From: Entophlyctis helioformis
Lineage: Eukaryota > Chytridiomycota > Chytridiomycetes > Chytridiales > Chytriomycetaceae
DNA length: 64,000 nt
NCBI GenBank assembly: GCA_025526915.1
Contig: JAHLKH010000005.1
Coordinates: forward strand, 124,001 to 188,000
Direction of reading: 5' to 3'
Of the stretch, positions 1 through 10,918 are shown one piece after another. The notes beneath the pieces were generated by a model. The model was not told where the DNA came from, did not search any database, and saw nothing but the letters and a program-made list of their open reading frames with translations. The translations under genes and the position numbers were made by a program. Position 1 is the first letter of the stretch. Every line of letters starts with the position of its first letter.

Positions 1-2914
1 GTCGCCCGTCTCTCATGATATTCGTGTCTACCAGCAGAATCCATGTCAGCAAGCACAATCAGGGCTCGCAGCATGCCATCTGCCACTTACGTGCTTGTCG
101 TTGTTGGAGATGGGGCCTTCCGGTGGCGTCGCCCTGACTTCTTCTTGTTTTTCTTGATGGTATTCTCGGTCGTAGCCTTCTCAGCTCGCTCGGCATTCTC
201 CTTTGCATGTGCAGCCTCTGTCTCCTCAGAGAATTGGAATGGCGCCTGCCGTGGTTGGATGCAGCATCAGGCATCCCTTCCTTGTGCACGCAACACAGTC
301 ACAATCACCAACGGTGCCCTGTAACCTACCGTCGTATTAGTGTCATCGAGTACACCAATGAGAAGTTTCTTGCGGTGTGCTTGTTCAGGGCGATCGTTGT
401 CAGATGACTTGGGCAGCGGTGGAGGAGGACCAGCCTGGGAGTAGAATGGTCAGCAATCGTGCCAAATCAGTACAGGCACACACTGTCAGTGGAAGATGAG
501 ACGCACGGCGGCTTGCTCAATGACTTTCTGCAGCAGGGCAATGGCCATTTGACGCTGATTGACGAGTGTGATTGAATTGCCCTTGCTGATACGTCGATTC
601 TTGAGGCCATTCAAGTCATTCAGCAGGTTTGTGGCCTCATCATGGATAACTGCAAACGTGTCTGCCGGCGCCACTCTTGTGCTGATCCGTCCGTGGTACT
701 CGGTCTTCTTCTTGCCTGTATCTGCAATAGCACATTCAACAAAAACGGCACTGTGAGTGGATTGCATCAACCATTTCAATGCAAGCAGAATATACTTGGA
801 GTGGCTGTATGCCGGAAGGGGGCATTTTGTGGATGCACGATCTCATCCAGCTGCGTCTTCATTCTTGGAGCAACAGTCTGTCCAGGAGCAATAGATCGAG
901 TCAGTCACATTCAAGATCAACAACCGTGTGTGGTGCAAGAGCAACGGCATGCATCCAAGCCGTGCAGCAACTTACAAAAGCATGCCAAATCATCTGATCC
1001 GCCTTACTGAGCACCATGTAATCATCTGGCTCGATGGACTGCTCGCGCACAATCTGCAGCAACTGTGCACTAGCCGCCCTGCAGATGGCTGCGAGGATGT
1101 CACGGCTAGTGACTCCATCATACTTGCTTGCAAGGAGATCAACTGTTTGCTCTATGATGGCGTCCAATGCCACGTGGCAGCCATTGACCTCCTTGAATGC
1201 CACATCCAGCCGCCTGCTGGCAACAATGCCATTGGCAAGCTGTTTGACGCGATCGCTCGTCAAGTGGACAGGTGGGACGCCAGTCTTGGCTTGCTGCTGC
1301 TGCTGCTGCGCGGTATGGATCAAACAGCAACCAGGCGATGAGCACCTGCACAATAACAAGATCGCAGCATCAGAAACAGGAAAGCCATGTCAGTTTTCCA
1401 GAAACACCACAGATGGCATGCATGCATACTTGGCTCCAGCCGAGGCTGTCACGTTGACATACATGTGGTTGGCATTGCCTTGTTGAGGCCCAGATCTGTG
1501 CAAGGCATGCAATCGTGTCAATGCCAATATGTCCATAATATCCTTCAAGAATAGACTTGCCTCGCGACAATCGGGGCTGCAGTCGTGCCAACTGGCGCTT
1601 TGGGCTCGATTCGGTCGACAAAGACTGAGAATGCGTTCTTGAACATTGGTATGAGGCTCTTGTCATGACTCTTGGCCAAGTCCTTGATGTACGCATCCCT
1701 GAGGTCATACATGAACACCTTGGCCTCTTCAGGAGTCTCGAGTTTTCTATAGAGCTCGGCCTCCTTGCCATCCAACTTGGCCGCCTTGCGATCGAACCAC
1801 GCGTTAATGAACTTGGCAGCGGCCGCAATCCCTGAAGGCAATACAAGCAGAATTGCCATGAAGACAACAAATGGCATGTGAGTCATGACAGACAACAAAA
1901 CAGGCGCAGCAACTCACCATGGCGATTGCGGCCAAAAAAGTCTGTATGAGAAAACGCTGCAACACCCTGACATGCACCGCGAAAATCCCGCACGCCCAAT
2001 GCAGACGCGGTTGAGGCGATACCGCCATGGTTGTATGAGCGAGGCTGGTTAAACCGCCCATGCTGCAAGTGGGTCACAACAACACCACATTGACCAGCAC
2101 AATGAGCAACCAGATCAGAGTCATTGGAGACAACAACGACTGGCTTGTCACTGTCACAAAATGGAGACCGTGAGCCATCAGTCATGACAGAATGATCCAA
2201 GGCAATGTTACCTTGGCTCATGAACATGGCGGGCGATGCATACATCAGCCTCATAATCACACCAGCATACCGTGCATCCCTTCTTTTTGCCAACAAGCTC
2301 GTTGAGGGCCGCAACAATGTGCTGTTTGTCGCTCTGCGTCAATGTGAAAAATCGGCCAAGAGCATGGGTCTCCTTTCTGAGTGACCAACAGCAGAAGATG
2401 GTTAGTAAGGCAGCCACACAGTAGAGAGTAGCAAACCTACTTGGTCATCGACCCAATCTGCTTGTATTCTTGACGGCGGAACGCATACCGCAGGACCTTG
2501 ACCGCCGCATGCAGCATCTTGAGTGCGCGGTGTCGGTGCTCGATCTTGATTCCCGCGTCTCCGCAGCGACCGTCGACGTGGAATTTGATGGTGTGGCCGT
2601 CGCCGACCGACGCCATGAACAGCTCGACGGCCGGCTTGACGATAGCCTTCCAGGCATCCTTGGAGTCGGGCAAGCTGAACGATGCTGAGGCGATGAGCTG
2701 CGAGTAGAATACACTTAGCACGTCAATGTGTAACATGCTGCTGACAAAGTCGTCTGTTTGCTGTTGCTGTTGCTGTTGCTGTTGTTGCTGGTCGCTGTTG
2801 CTGCAGTGTGCTGTGGACCACGTGCTGCACGACCTGGCTGAGTGCTGTGCCAGCAAGGTAGAGCCAGACGGCACAGCCTAGCTTGAGCATTCTCAAGTAG
2901 CCGCGGACCGTCAT
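1..2914 (-). CDS. XPG/FEN1-like PIN-domain nuclease family protein (5' end present, 3' end off the window)
   Basis: Multi-exon gene read on the minus strand from ATG 2914 and still open at base 1. Joining exons across GT-AG introns gives the parts of an XPG/FEN fold in order: an N-terminal block with HID and FHVDGR (about 2440-2730), an XPG-I block with DYEAD (about 2220-2260) and SNDSDLV (about 2110-2150), then HTDFF followed by GIAAAAKFI (about 1800-1940), in the place of the helix-hairpin-helix of FEN1. The acidic metal-binding positions of the family look present, so activity is plausible. A short polyQ tract lies near 1295-1310 and another CAG-rich stretch near 2760-2800. The C-terminal exons (about 980-1310, 490-760, 91-420, <1-27) match nothing I recognise. 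The junction after the first exon is unresolved. It could be an Mkt1- or Asteroid-type homologue rather than a repair enzyme. The family call is fairly firm, the member is not. Confidence 0.6.
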
Positions 2915-3315
2915 GTTGCGTGGTGCTGGTGCGTGGGATGGGGCGTGTGTGTGTGTGTGTGTGTGTGTTGGTGTGTGTATCTGTTTGTTTGCGGGCAAAC
3001 ACGGCGCGTTCCAAAGTGGCGCGCTTTGATCAGATCTGATGGGCGGAGTTGAACTTTTCATTGCATGAAAACAGAGAGCGAGTCGATAGAGAGCGAGCAT
3101 CCAGGCACTCGCCGCCCACTGTCCAACAGCCATCAAGGGAGCAGCGAGCAGCGAGCACAGCCAACAGCCAGGCGTTCAAGATGCGGTCATGTGTTGCTGG
3201 CACAGTCATTGATGTGATGCCACTCAGTGCGCAGCTTGATATGCACCGTGCAGCATCACTCTGCGTGTCATGAGCTGCATTGCAACGAGCGTCTCTCCGA
3301 GTGTCGTCTTCTCAG
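2915..3315. other. Intergenic stretch with (GT)n microsatellite
   Basis: No supportable gene. It lies upstream of the PIN-domain gene start (2914) and downstream of the hypothetical minus-strand gene ending at 3316. It holds a 24-bp perfect GT run at 2945-2968 followed by a shorter imperfect GT run to 2978, about 30 bp upstream of the ATG. Nothing else was seen. Confidence 0.5.
2945..2978. repeat. (GT)n dinucleotide microsatellite
   Basis: Twelve perfect GT units followed by an interrupted second run. It sits just upstream of the PIN-domain protein start codon, so on the coding strand of that gene it reads as CA repeats in the presumed promoter or 5' UTR. Confidence 0.9.
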
Positions 3316-4390
3316 TCAATGTCCCACTGCATCCAACAATCGTCCTGATATGCTCTGCATTGTGACCCAGTGCGATGCAGTTGGTGTTGCCTGACTGGCC
3401 AGCTGGTCCATGGACAGGTTGGCCGTTGGCGCACTGCCTGCATCGCCCCTCTGCTCTGGATCGTCCTTGTCAACAAGCACAGTGCATGCAAGACTTGGGT
3501 AGTCAGGATCATCGCCATCATCGTCTGTTGTGGTTGTTGAATGAATGGAGAGTGCTTGGTCTGTCTGTCTGGCCACTCCAGTTGCTGCTCAGTGGATCGC
3601 ATCCAAGATGCCATCACACCAAGTGCAATGTGGCCAGACACGCCTGCCAGCACTCGCGTCCTCCTCACCAATCTCGTCTGGATCAGTGTCGCCGAGTGTG
3701 CTGCTCGTCGAGTGTGCTGCCACTGCCGAGTTTGGCATCCAAGTCGGCATGCCAATCCAGCTGTCCAGCAAGCAGTTCCTGCAGCCAACTCCAAGGATCG
3801 ACCATTGAGCACGTCTCAGTGGCTGCTCATCGCTGCTGCTGCATCCCATGTCGCAGTCGGAAAGCACCAGGCAGCTCAGTCCTGCGATGCCAATGCTCTC
3901 GCTGTCCTCTTGAACAACAACCAGATCGCCCTGTTCACGGCCGTCTTGCCAACGTCTCTTGTTGCTGTTTGGACCCATCAGACATGCACGCAGTCAGTGC
4001 CAAGACCACACAGACACGGCCGTCAGACTGCTGTGCCGTCGTCGTCGATGGGCAATGGAGCATGCCTGGACAGACAGCGAGTCAACGCACCTGCTCGCCT
4101 GTCTGCAGCCTGCCTTCTGTCCGCCCGCCTTGTTGGGCACGCCTCTCAGACGGCCACGACCACGCTGCTCTGCTGGACTGCCTGCTGGACTGCCTGCTGC
4201 ATGCCACCTTGAGCAGTGAGCCTCGCAGTCTCCCCTGAAGGACTCGACCAGCAAGCGAGTGCTGTCCCATATCCGTGCTGTCGCCTGCGTTGCCGTCGTT
4301 GTCGTTTGGCTCGTTGTTGTTTGTGTGCAGTTGGGCGGCAAGTGCAGCAGCGTCTGGATCTGGCATGGCGCGTTGCTGCTGTGCTCGCAT
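3316..4390 (-). CDS. Hypothetical protein, split gene (weak model)
   Basis: I do not recognise this. A plausible first exon starts at 4390 or at the next in-frame ATG (4366), and encodes an Asn/Asp-rich segment (MPDPDAAALAAQL..., NNNEPNDNDGNAGD). Downstream on the same strand an open block at about 3600-3978 contains GDLVVVQEDSESIGIAG and SILGVGC. A final block with TDDDGDDPDYPSLACTVLV ends at a stop at 3316. Candidate GTGCGT donors and CAG acceptors exist between them, but I could not fix the exon chain. Support is the common strand, the non-repetitive acidic composition, and a CCAAT-containing repeat immediately upstream. Long open frames on the plus strand over the same bases are probably shadows. 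Confidence 0.3.
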
Positions 4391-4429
4391 CGCGCAGTGT
4401 CAGCACCGTGCAAGGGCTCTCTAGATCAA

Positions 4430-4491
4430 CCAATCACAGCGATTCCACCAGGAGTTGACCAATCACAGCGATTCCACCAGGATCGACCAAT
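4430..4491. promoter_or_regulatory. Triple tandem CCAAT-box repeat
   Basis: Three CCAATCA elements at 4430, 4459 and 4487 are spaced 29 and 28 bp. The first two are embedded in a nearly perfect duplicated unit (CAGCGATTCCACCAGGA follows each). They lie 40-100 bp upstream of the candidate minus-strand start at 4390 and end 14 bp from the stop of the LENG1-like gene. CCAAT boxes are bound by the conserved HAP/NF-Y complex in fungi and animals, so a promoter role for the minus-strand gene is likely but inferred. Confidence 0.55.
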
Positions 4492-4504
4492 CAGGAATAG
4501 TCCA

Positions 4505-5564
4505 TTAGGGGTAATGGTATGAGAACCGGGCATTGAACTGTGAGTAAAAGTATGCGTCGTCACGCTCGTGAATGGCTGCGCCGCCTGGCGTGGACTGGCG
4601 TGCATGGGTCGACGATGGATCCAGCAACTGCCGGGCACGTGCTTGTTCTCGCGCCTCGCGCTCCAGACGCTCTTGGCGCAGCTTTTCGATGGAGCTGGTG
4701 CCAGAGGAGGATGGCGACGGCAATGCATGCGGCGTGGCCGACGCGGCTGACGCGGCTGACTTGCTTTGGCGATGTGGCCGGCCGGCATCACGGCCAGAAG
4801 CAGGGACAGACAATGACGACGACGAAGACGACGACGACGACTTCTTTTGTGCAAGGTACTTGGACACCTGGCTTGCGGGATCTTCACGGGCCTTGAGCTT
4901 CTCGTCCTTTTTGCGGCGCCGTTCTCGCTCATGCTCCGTGAGCCGTGCATCGTGGCGGGCTCGTCCATAGTCCAGCTCAGTGTACCAAACATGCTCCTTG
5001 CGGCCGCACCGCGTTTCGCCCAAGTACACGGTGGTCTGCTGGTCTTGCTTCCTGCGCTCGGCCCGCATTTCGGCCTCGACTTCCGGGTTGCCTGCTCGTG
5101 GCGCTTCCATGACCATGGCCATGATGGATGCTGTGCTCGAGATCTGATCGTCACTCGGAGGTCAGCCAGCGTTGGATGCGTTGGCTGCGATGCGCAGCCA
5201 TTCGTTGCTTGCCTTGCTGTCCGCTGTGCTTGCCTGCGCCTGCCAGCCGCTCGCATCGTCTCCAAGGCTTGCCTGCTCTGCTTGCTGGCTGTCAGCCGAT
5301 GCGCCTCGGGCTCGGCTTCTCAGCAGCTGGATGCGAGCCTCCTGGTCCTGCAACCCAATACCAACACCAAGTCAGCCAGTCATCCACGCATTGCCTTGGC
5401 GTCCATCACATGGGCAGGCCGAGCCCACTCACTGCCTTGTCTGCCCTGTCTCGCTTCTCGGCCTCTGCCCTGGCTGCATCCTCTTCGTCTCGCCTGACTC
5501 GCTGGCGGTTCTTCTCCGAGTACACATGCCAGCTCTTGTGCTGAAGAATGTTGAGCTTGCCCAT
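4505..5564 (-). CDS. LENG1-like protein with N-terminal CIR domain
   Basis: Homologue of leukocyte receptor cluster member 1, a poorly characterised nuclear protein family whose N-terminal CIR-type domain is shared with splicing/corepressor factors. Exons 5564-5433, 5347-5213 and 5143-4505 give 301 residues. The N-terminus (MGKLNILQHKSWHVYSEKN, then RVRRDE) matches the family signature NILPKKSWHV...RVRRDE. The C-terminal SIEKLRQERLEREA and YSQFN motifs match the conserved LRxERLxRE and YNSQFNP elements. A serine run (about residue 155) and low-complexity Ala/Ser linkers lie between. Intron 2 has no GT donor in frame; the only phase-compatible solution is AAG|GCAAGC...CAG, a GC-AG intron of 69 nt. 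The start is 66 bp downstream of the isocitrate lyase stop on the same strand. Confidence 0.8.
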
Positions 5565-5630
5565 GGGTGTGGTTGGAGAGGGGGTAAAGATTGTTCATTG
5601 AAGGAGAGAAAGGTGGACTCGGCGAGCCGA

Positions 5631-7888
5631 TCAGTGGAACTGGCTCTCGGTGACACCAGCACCCATGGCGGCCGTCGAGGCAACACCGCCCTGGACCGTC
5701 TTGACTGTAGAAGCGAGGCAGAGTGACGCACATCTCTGGTCAGATCCACGCGCATCATCCTAAACACATGCAAGGGCAAAAAGCGACCGACTTACTGAGG
5801 TTGTCGTAGTACTCTGCACCCGACCACTTCTGGTGGGCAAGGGTCTCGACGTTGTTGGCACGCTCCTCGCGCTGGATGCGCTCAACGTACGCGAGCATGC
5901 CGCGCTTGGCGTAGTCGCGGGCAAACACGTCCGAGATGAGAGAGTTGGAGTGGAATCCAGCAAGGGTGATGAACTGCCACGTGAAGCCGAGCTTGCCAAG
6001 GTCGCCAATGAAGCTCGAGATCTGGGCATCGCTCATGCCGGCAGCATCCCAGTTGAACGAGGGCGACAGGTTGTAGGCGAGCATGGTCTCGGGAGCGACC
6101 TTGTGCACACCCTCGGAGAACTCCTTGGCCTGGGTGTAGATGGGCTTCTTGGTCTCCATCCAAATGAGATCGGCGTACTTGGCGTAAGCAGCACCGCGGG
6201 CAATGCAGGCAGGGGTGCCGCCCTCGTAGCGGTAGAAGCCCTCGCGGACACGGGGCGTCTCCCAGTTCCAGTAGATGTCGATGCCGTGGCTCTTGGCCAG
6301 TGCACGCGCCTCGTCGTTGGAGAGGCTGGCGGCCTTGCGGACAAAGTCGGCAGCGAGGTTGCCCTTGCCGGCGGCCTTGAGGGCGGCAGCCACCGCCTCG
6401 TGGTAGAGGCAGAGCTTGGCCTCCTTGATCCAGGCGTCCTCGACGGCCTGGAGAGCATCGCCCGTCTTGCCAGCAGCCTGGGCGGCATCCATGACAGCCG
6501 AGAGCGACTTGAGGCTGGGGTTGGTGGAGCCGATGATGAAGGGGTGGTCGCGGGGATCGATGGTGGACGTGATGAGGGTGGCGGCCTCGGCATCGGTACG
6601 CGCAACGAGAATGGTCTCGGTGCCCATGATGTCAAACTGCAGACGGGCAGCGACCAGACGGTTGATGTGCTCCGAGATGGGCACGAGCACCTTTCCGGCC
6701 ATGTGGCCGCACTTTTTGGTGCCGGGGGCCTGGTCCTCGAGGTGGATGCCGGCCGCACCGCGCTGCACAAACATCTTGGCAAGCTTCATCACAGCGGTGA
6801 TGCCGCCGTGGCCAGTGTCGGCATCGGCGATGATGGGGCGGAGGAAGTCGGTGTAGGGGAGCTTGGCACGGACGGCAAGGGGCTTGGCAAGACGGTCCTC
6901 GCGCTGCTTGCGGTCGTGGAAGAGCTGGGCAAAGAAGAGCTGCTCGACCTTGTTGGGCACGGTGTCCTAGAGTTGGAACAGGATGAGATGGGGAAAGCGT
7001 GAGCATGGACCGATGAGAGCGCTCTCGCGATCGCAAGGCCAGGTGGCGTCGCTCACCATGGGGTAGTCGGCAAGATCGGGGCCGGGCTCGTTGGACGACG
7101 AGGCGGTGGACGACGACTGCCAGCCGGACACGTAGATGGTGTCGAGGTACTTTGACATCTGGATGACCTGAACGGGATCCAGCGAGCCGTAGGTGAACGA
7201 GGCGGTCTTGTTGGCCTTGTGGTTCTGCAGGAGACCCCACAGCTTCTTGGCCTGGGTGTTGGACGGGTACGACTCGGCAATGGTGCCGCGCTTGCTGGCG
7301 ACTGAGGGCGGCGACCAGCGCGGCGACAATGGCGACAATGACAGCGATGACGGCAACGATGACAATGGGGCGAGCGATCAGGCGCGTGACATGGCGGCAG
7401 GAGCGTGAGAACAAGGGAACGAACAGGCGCGACGGCGGCGGAGCGAGCCGACGGCAGGCAGGCTTTGCGAGGGGAAGGGCTTTGCGAGGGCAAGCTCAGG
7501 CATGCCGTGCTGAGCCGCACAGCGCTGCACAGCTCTGGCTTGCAAGTGTCGGCAGAGCGAGCGTGGCCGATGCAGACAAGCTTCCAGCGCCAGGCTGGCA
7601 TGTGCTCGTATGAATGCAGGCAAGGCAGGCGGAGCAAGACGGAGCAAGACAAGGCAGGCATGGCTGGGCATGTCGGCAGGCATAGCAAGGCATGGAGAGG
7701 GCCAGACAGACAAGACAGACAAGGCAAGGCAATAGAGACGCTCGCACGCACGCACCATCCTCGGCGGTGTAGGGGCGGGTGACCTTGCGGAAGCGCGGCG
7801 AGGCCCACCAGGCCTTGAGGGCCGAGACCTCCTGCTCAAAGACGCGCTGCTCGTCGGCAACGAACTGGGCGGTGGGTGCGATGGACAT
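5631..7888 (-). CDS. ICL1: Isocitrate lyase
   Basis: First committed enzyme of the glyoxylate cycle; it cleaves isocitrate to glyoxylate and succinate and is usually glyoxysomal in fungi. Four exons (7888-7756, 7301-7057, 6966-5796, 5704-5631) splice cleanly to 540 residues, the normal fungal length. Visible landmarks are RPYTAED and ASKRGT near the N-terminus, the catalytic loop [10 protein letters not shown] with the nucleophilic Cys, DADTGHGG for Mg binding, and WNWETPR. The C-terminus reads [14 protein letters not shown], with no obvious SKL-type peroxisomal signal. Intron 1 (7302-7755, 454 nt) is unusually long for this window. The coding sequence is strongly biased to G/C third positions, which explains the long antisense open frame over it. 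High codon bias fits a highly expressed, C2-inducible gene, but regulation is inferred. Confidence 0.97.
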
Positions 7889-8314
7889 GGCGGGTGGTGC
7901 GAGAGAGTTGCGGTGCGAGAGAGTTGCGGTAACGGTGTCTGTGTGGGAGTAACAGTAAAGGTAACGGCGAGCGTCGGAATGGGAGTAAAGTCGAGGGAAG
8001 GGACGGCGAGCGAGAGCAGCGCGTATTTGAGAACCCGGCTCGCTTTTCACGTGCACGCATCGACTCACACTCGCACATGCATTCGCATCGACTCAACACG
8101 CACGAGCACACGCACACGCACACGCAGCAACATCAACCATTGTTCAGTCGCGCGGCGTGTCACCTGCGCGCTCACCTGCACGCTCAGCTGACCGGCCGTC
8201 GGGCTGGCCGTCGGGCTGGCTGGCGGGCTGGAAGGCGACGCTGCATCCATTCGCTAGGTCATCCAGCAAGCCATTGATCCACTCGGTCATACGTTGGTTT
8301 CATTCGTCCGCCGC
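7889..8314. other. Intergenic region upstream of isocitrate lyase
   Basis: About 425 bp between the ICL1 start codon and the COQ6 stop codon, presumably the ICL1 promoter. It contains CA/CG-rich alternating sequence near 8095-8125 and a short GGCTG-rich direct repeat near 8200-8230. I see no open frame worth calling and no clear TATA element. Confidence 0.4.
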
Positions 8315-10306
8315 TCACGACGAGGCCGCACCTACAAACAGCCGCTTGAGCACCGCGCTGCTGTCCACCACCCGCATGCCGAGCCCCCGCAGCTGCGCCC
8401 ACGCAGACGAGGGATCGCCGCCAAACACCCGGCCGACCGTGTCGACCGCACCCGCCATCCCCACGCCTGCTGCGTAGCGCTCGCTCTCGTACGCCGCGCA
8501 CACCGCCTCGCTGTGTCCAACGTCCACTCCGTCACGTGCTGCCACGCTCACAATGCGTGCAAGTGCGGCCGCATCCGCCAGCCCCAGATTCAGTCCCTGT
8601 CCGGCAAGCGGGTGCACCGTATGCGCCGCATCGCTGCCGCATTGCCAGCCAGCACAGTGTCAGCCAACACAGCGCCATGCCAAAGTCATGCCAACCCCTT
8701 GCCAGCGCCATACCAACATACCCAATCAGAACAAGGCGATCACCAATGTATGTGGTCGAGTTGCGCAGTCGGAGCGGGAACGGTGCCCGGCTGTTCTCCA
8801 GCACATCCACAACCTTGGGCGGCCGCATGGCAGACGACGACGTGGCGCCTGCACGAGACAGGCCCCATGCAGCCTCCGCCTTGAGATCAACGCCAGTGTC
8901 TGCCACAGAGCCGTCTGCGAGGATCTGCTCGGCGAGAAACTCCACATCCTGTGCTGGGTTGTTGAAGGCTGCATTCACGAGCTCAACAAACACGCCTGCC
9001 GGTGCCTTGGCAAACCGCGCTGCGAGATCAGGACGCGTCGACCAGACCAGCGATGCATATCCCTCTGCCAGCTGGGGAGATGGTTTGTTGTTGGTGTGGG
9101 TTAGATGCCAGAGATGCCAGTCTCACGCGGGTCTGCCACTCGCGCCAAGCTCGGCAGATGGCGGGCGAGCCAACTCACAGGAAGCATGGCAATCGGGCCA
9201 GTGGGAAGAAAGCGCTGCCAAGCCGTGTCGTTCTTGGGCATGCGGCTGTGGGCATCGAGCGGCACGCCATCATGTTCATCATTCTGGCTGATGCGCACCG
9301 TTGCGACGAGGCCGTGCTGGTTGTAGTCCCAGCCGAGCGTCTCGATGCCGGCAAACTCGCGCACTTTAGAGTTTGCGCCATCAGCGCCGACAAGAAGCTG
9401 GCTGTGGATGCGCTGGCCCGACGCAAGAGTCACAACGGGCCGCTGTGTGAACTCGTCCACCGCAATATCGGCCACCTTTGACGAATTGTAGAGTGAGATG
9501 GACGGCGTGCGCTTGACCAGCTGGGCGAGTGCGTCCTGGACAAGGTGGTTCTGCACGATCCAGGCAATGGCGGGTGCATGGCCAGGCACGACGGGCGTGG
9601 CCGAGTCCGCGTCAAACGAGAGCGATGCGCGAGGGTCGGTTGACGATGCATCCCAGACGCGCATGTGCGTGTACGGCTGCTTGTGCTCAATCGACTCCCA
9701 CGCACCGGCATTGTGCAGCAGACGCACCGAGCCGGGCGTGAGCGAGCTGACTCTGTTGGCAAACCACCGGCTGCTGCCTGCCGCGTCCGACGCCGAGTAT
9801 GCTGGCGGCGGCGTGGGCATGCGGAACAGATCGCCGGCCTCGATCAAGGCGATGCGTTTTCCAGCGGCATACGGCGACGTGGCTGGAGCGAGCGGTCACA
9901 GGGCAGGGTCGGTCAGTGGCAGGCCCGAGCAGGTGCGCTGCACGGGCAGCGGCTGGACAGCACGGCATGCAGCCGTGGCAGAGCGCATGTGTTGCAGACG
10001 GCGTGCACAGGCTTGGATGGCAGCGACTCGCATCACAGCCAGTCACGCACCAATGGCACAGGCAGCCGCGGTGCCGACAATGCCGCCGCCAACGATGCAC
10101 ACGTCGACGTGGGTGTCGTCTGCATCGGCCGATGTGGTCGCAGTCGTGGTCGTGGTGGTCGCAGTGGTCGTGGTGGTCAGCGAGCGGCGGGCCTGGACAG
10201 GGCGTGGCAGCAGCCGTGGAAGCAGCACAACGGGCGAGACGGCGCGGTGCAGGGCCGGGCGGGCAGCGAGCAGACAGCGGGCAGCGGGCATGGGCACGGT
10301 TTGCAA
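8315..10306 (-). CDS. COQ6: Ubiquinone biosynthesis monooxygenase COQ6
   Basis: Mitochondrial FAD-dependent monooxygenase that hydroxylates the C5 position of the coenzyme Q ring. Four exons (10306-10051, 9882-9179, 9071-8722, 8633-8315) give 542 residues. The N-terminus (MQTVPMPAARCLLAARPALHR...) is Arg/Ala-rich without acids, as a mitochondrial presequence should be, and is followed by a Thr-rich linker. The FAD dinucleotide motif CIVGGGIVG, the second flavin motif LLVGADGANSKVR and the third IGDAAHTVHPLAGQGLN are all present; the last is split by an intron. A second in-frame Met (MPAARC) could be the true start. The start codon lies 38 bp from that of the divergent CBF5 gene, implying a shared promoter. 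Confidence 0.93.
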
Positions 10307-10344
10307 TCACGAACCAAACCCAACGTTTGCAAACGACGACCACG
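10307..10344. promoter_or_regulatory. COQ6/CBF5 head-to-head intergenic interval (38 bp)
   Basis: Only 38 bp separate the two divergent ATG codons. The promoters must be within this interval or extend into the opposite coding regions, and the 5' UTRs are either minimal or overlapping. No TATA box is visible. Confidence 0.5.
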
Positions 10345-10884
10345 ATGGGCAAGGCCGCAAAGTCCGTCGCCGAGAAGCAGGAGCAGGGCGACTTTGCCGT
10401 GCAGCCCGGGGCCGCCGGCGCCTCGCTCGACACTGCCGAGTGGCCGCTCCTCCTCAAGGTGAGCCCGCCCGCCTGCCTATCCGCATGCCCGTCTGCCCGC
10501 ATGCCCGCCTTGTGCCCGTCTGCTGGCCCGCTGGCCCGCCAGTCTTTTTTCTTTTTTGCTGCTGGCTGGCCGTCGCTGGCTGGCTGGCCGTTGCTGGCTG
10601 GCTGGTTGTGCAAGGCTGCGCTACCAGCACACCGTTGCTGCTGCGACTACTGCTGCGGCTGCTGGCACACTCGCAATGCTGACCCCGCCTGGCTGCACAC
10701 ACACAGAACTACGACAAGTTGAACGTCCGCACTGCACACTACACGCCCATCCCCAGCGGCTGCGCTCCCCTCAAGCGTGACATTGAGAACTATGTCAAGT
10801 GAGTCGCCCGTGCTCGAGCACGGAACCCGCACATTGCCATGTACTCACTGCTGCTGCGCTGCTGCTGCTGCTGCGTCTGCCCTG

Positions 10885-10918
<34 letters not shown>

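Noticed and set aside
3375..4238. 287-codon plus-strand open frame, rich in Cys, Ser and Arg
   Set aside because: Composition looks like low-complexity read-through of CTG/CAG-rich DNA, several other frames are open too, and no splice or start context supports it.
5833..7002. 389-codon open frame on the plus strand across isocitrate lyase
   Set aside because: It is antisense to a certain gene and arises because strong G/C third-position bias removes stops from the opposite strand; the translation has no recognisable features.
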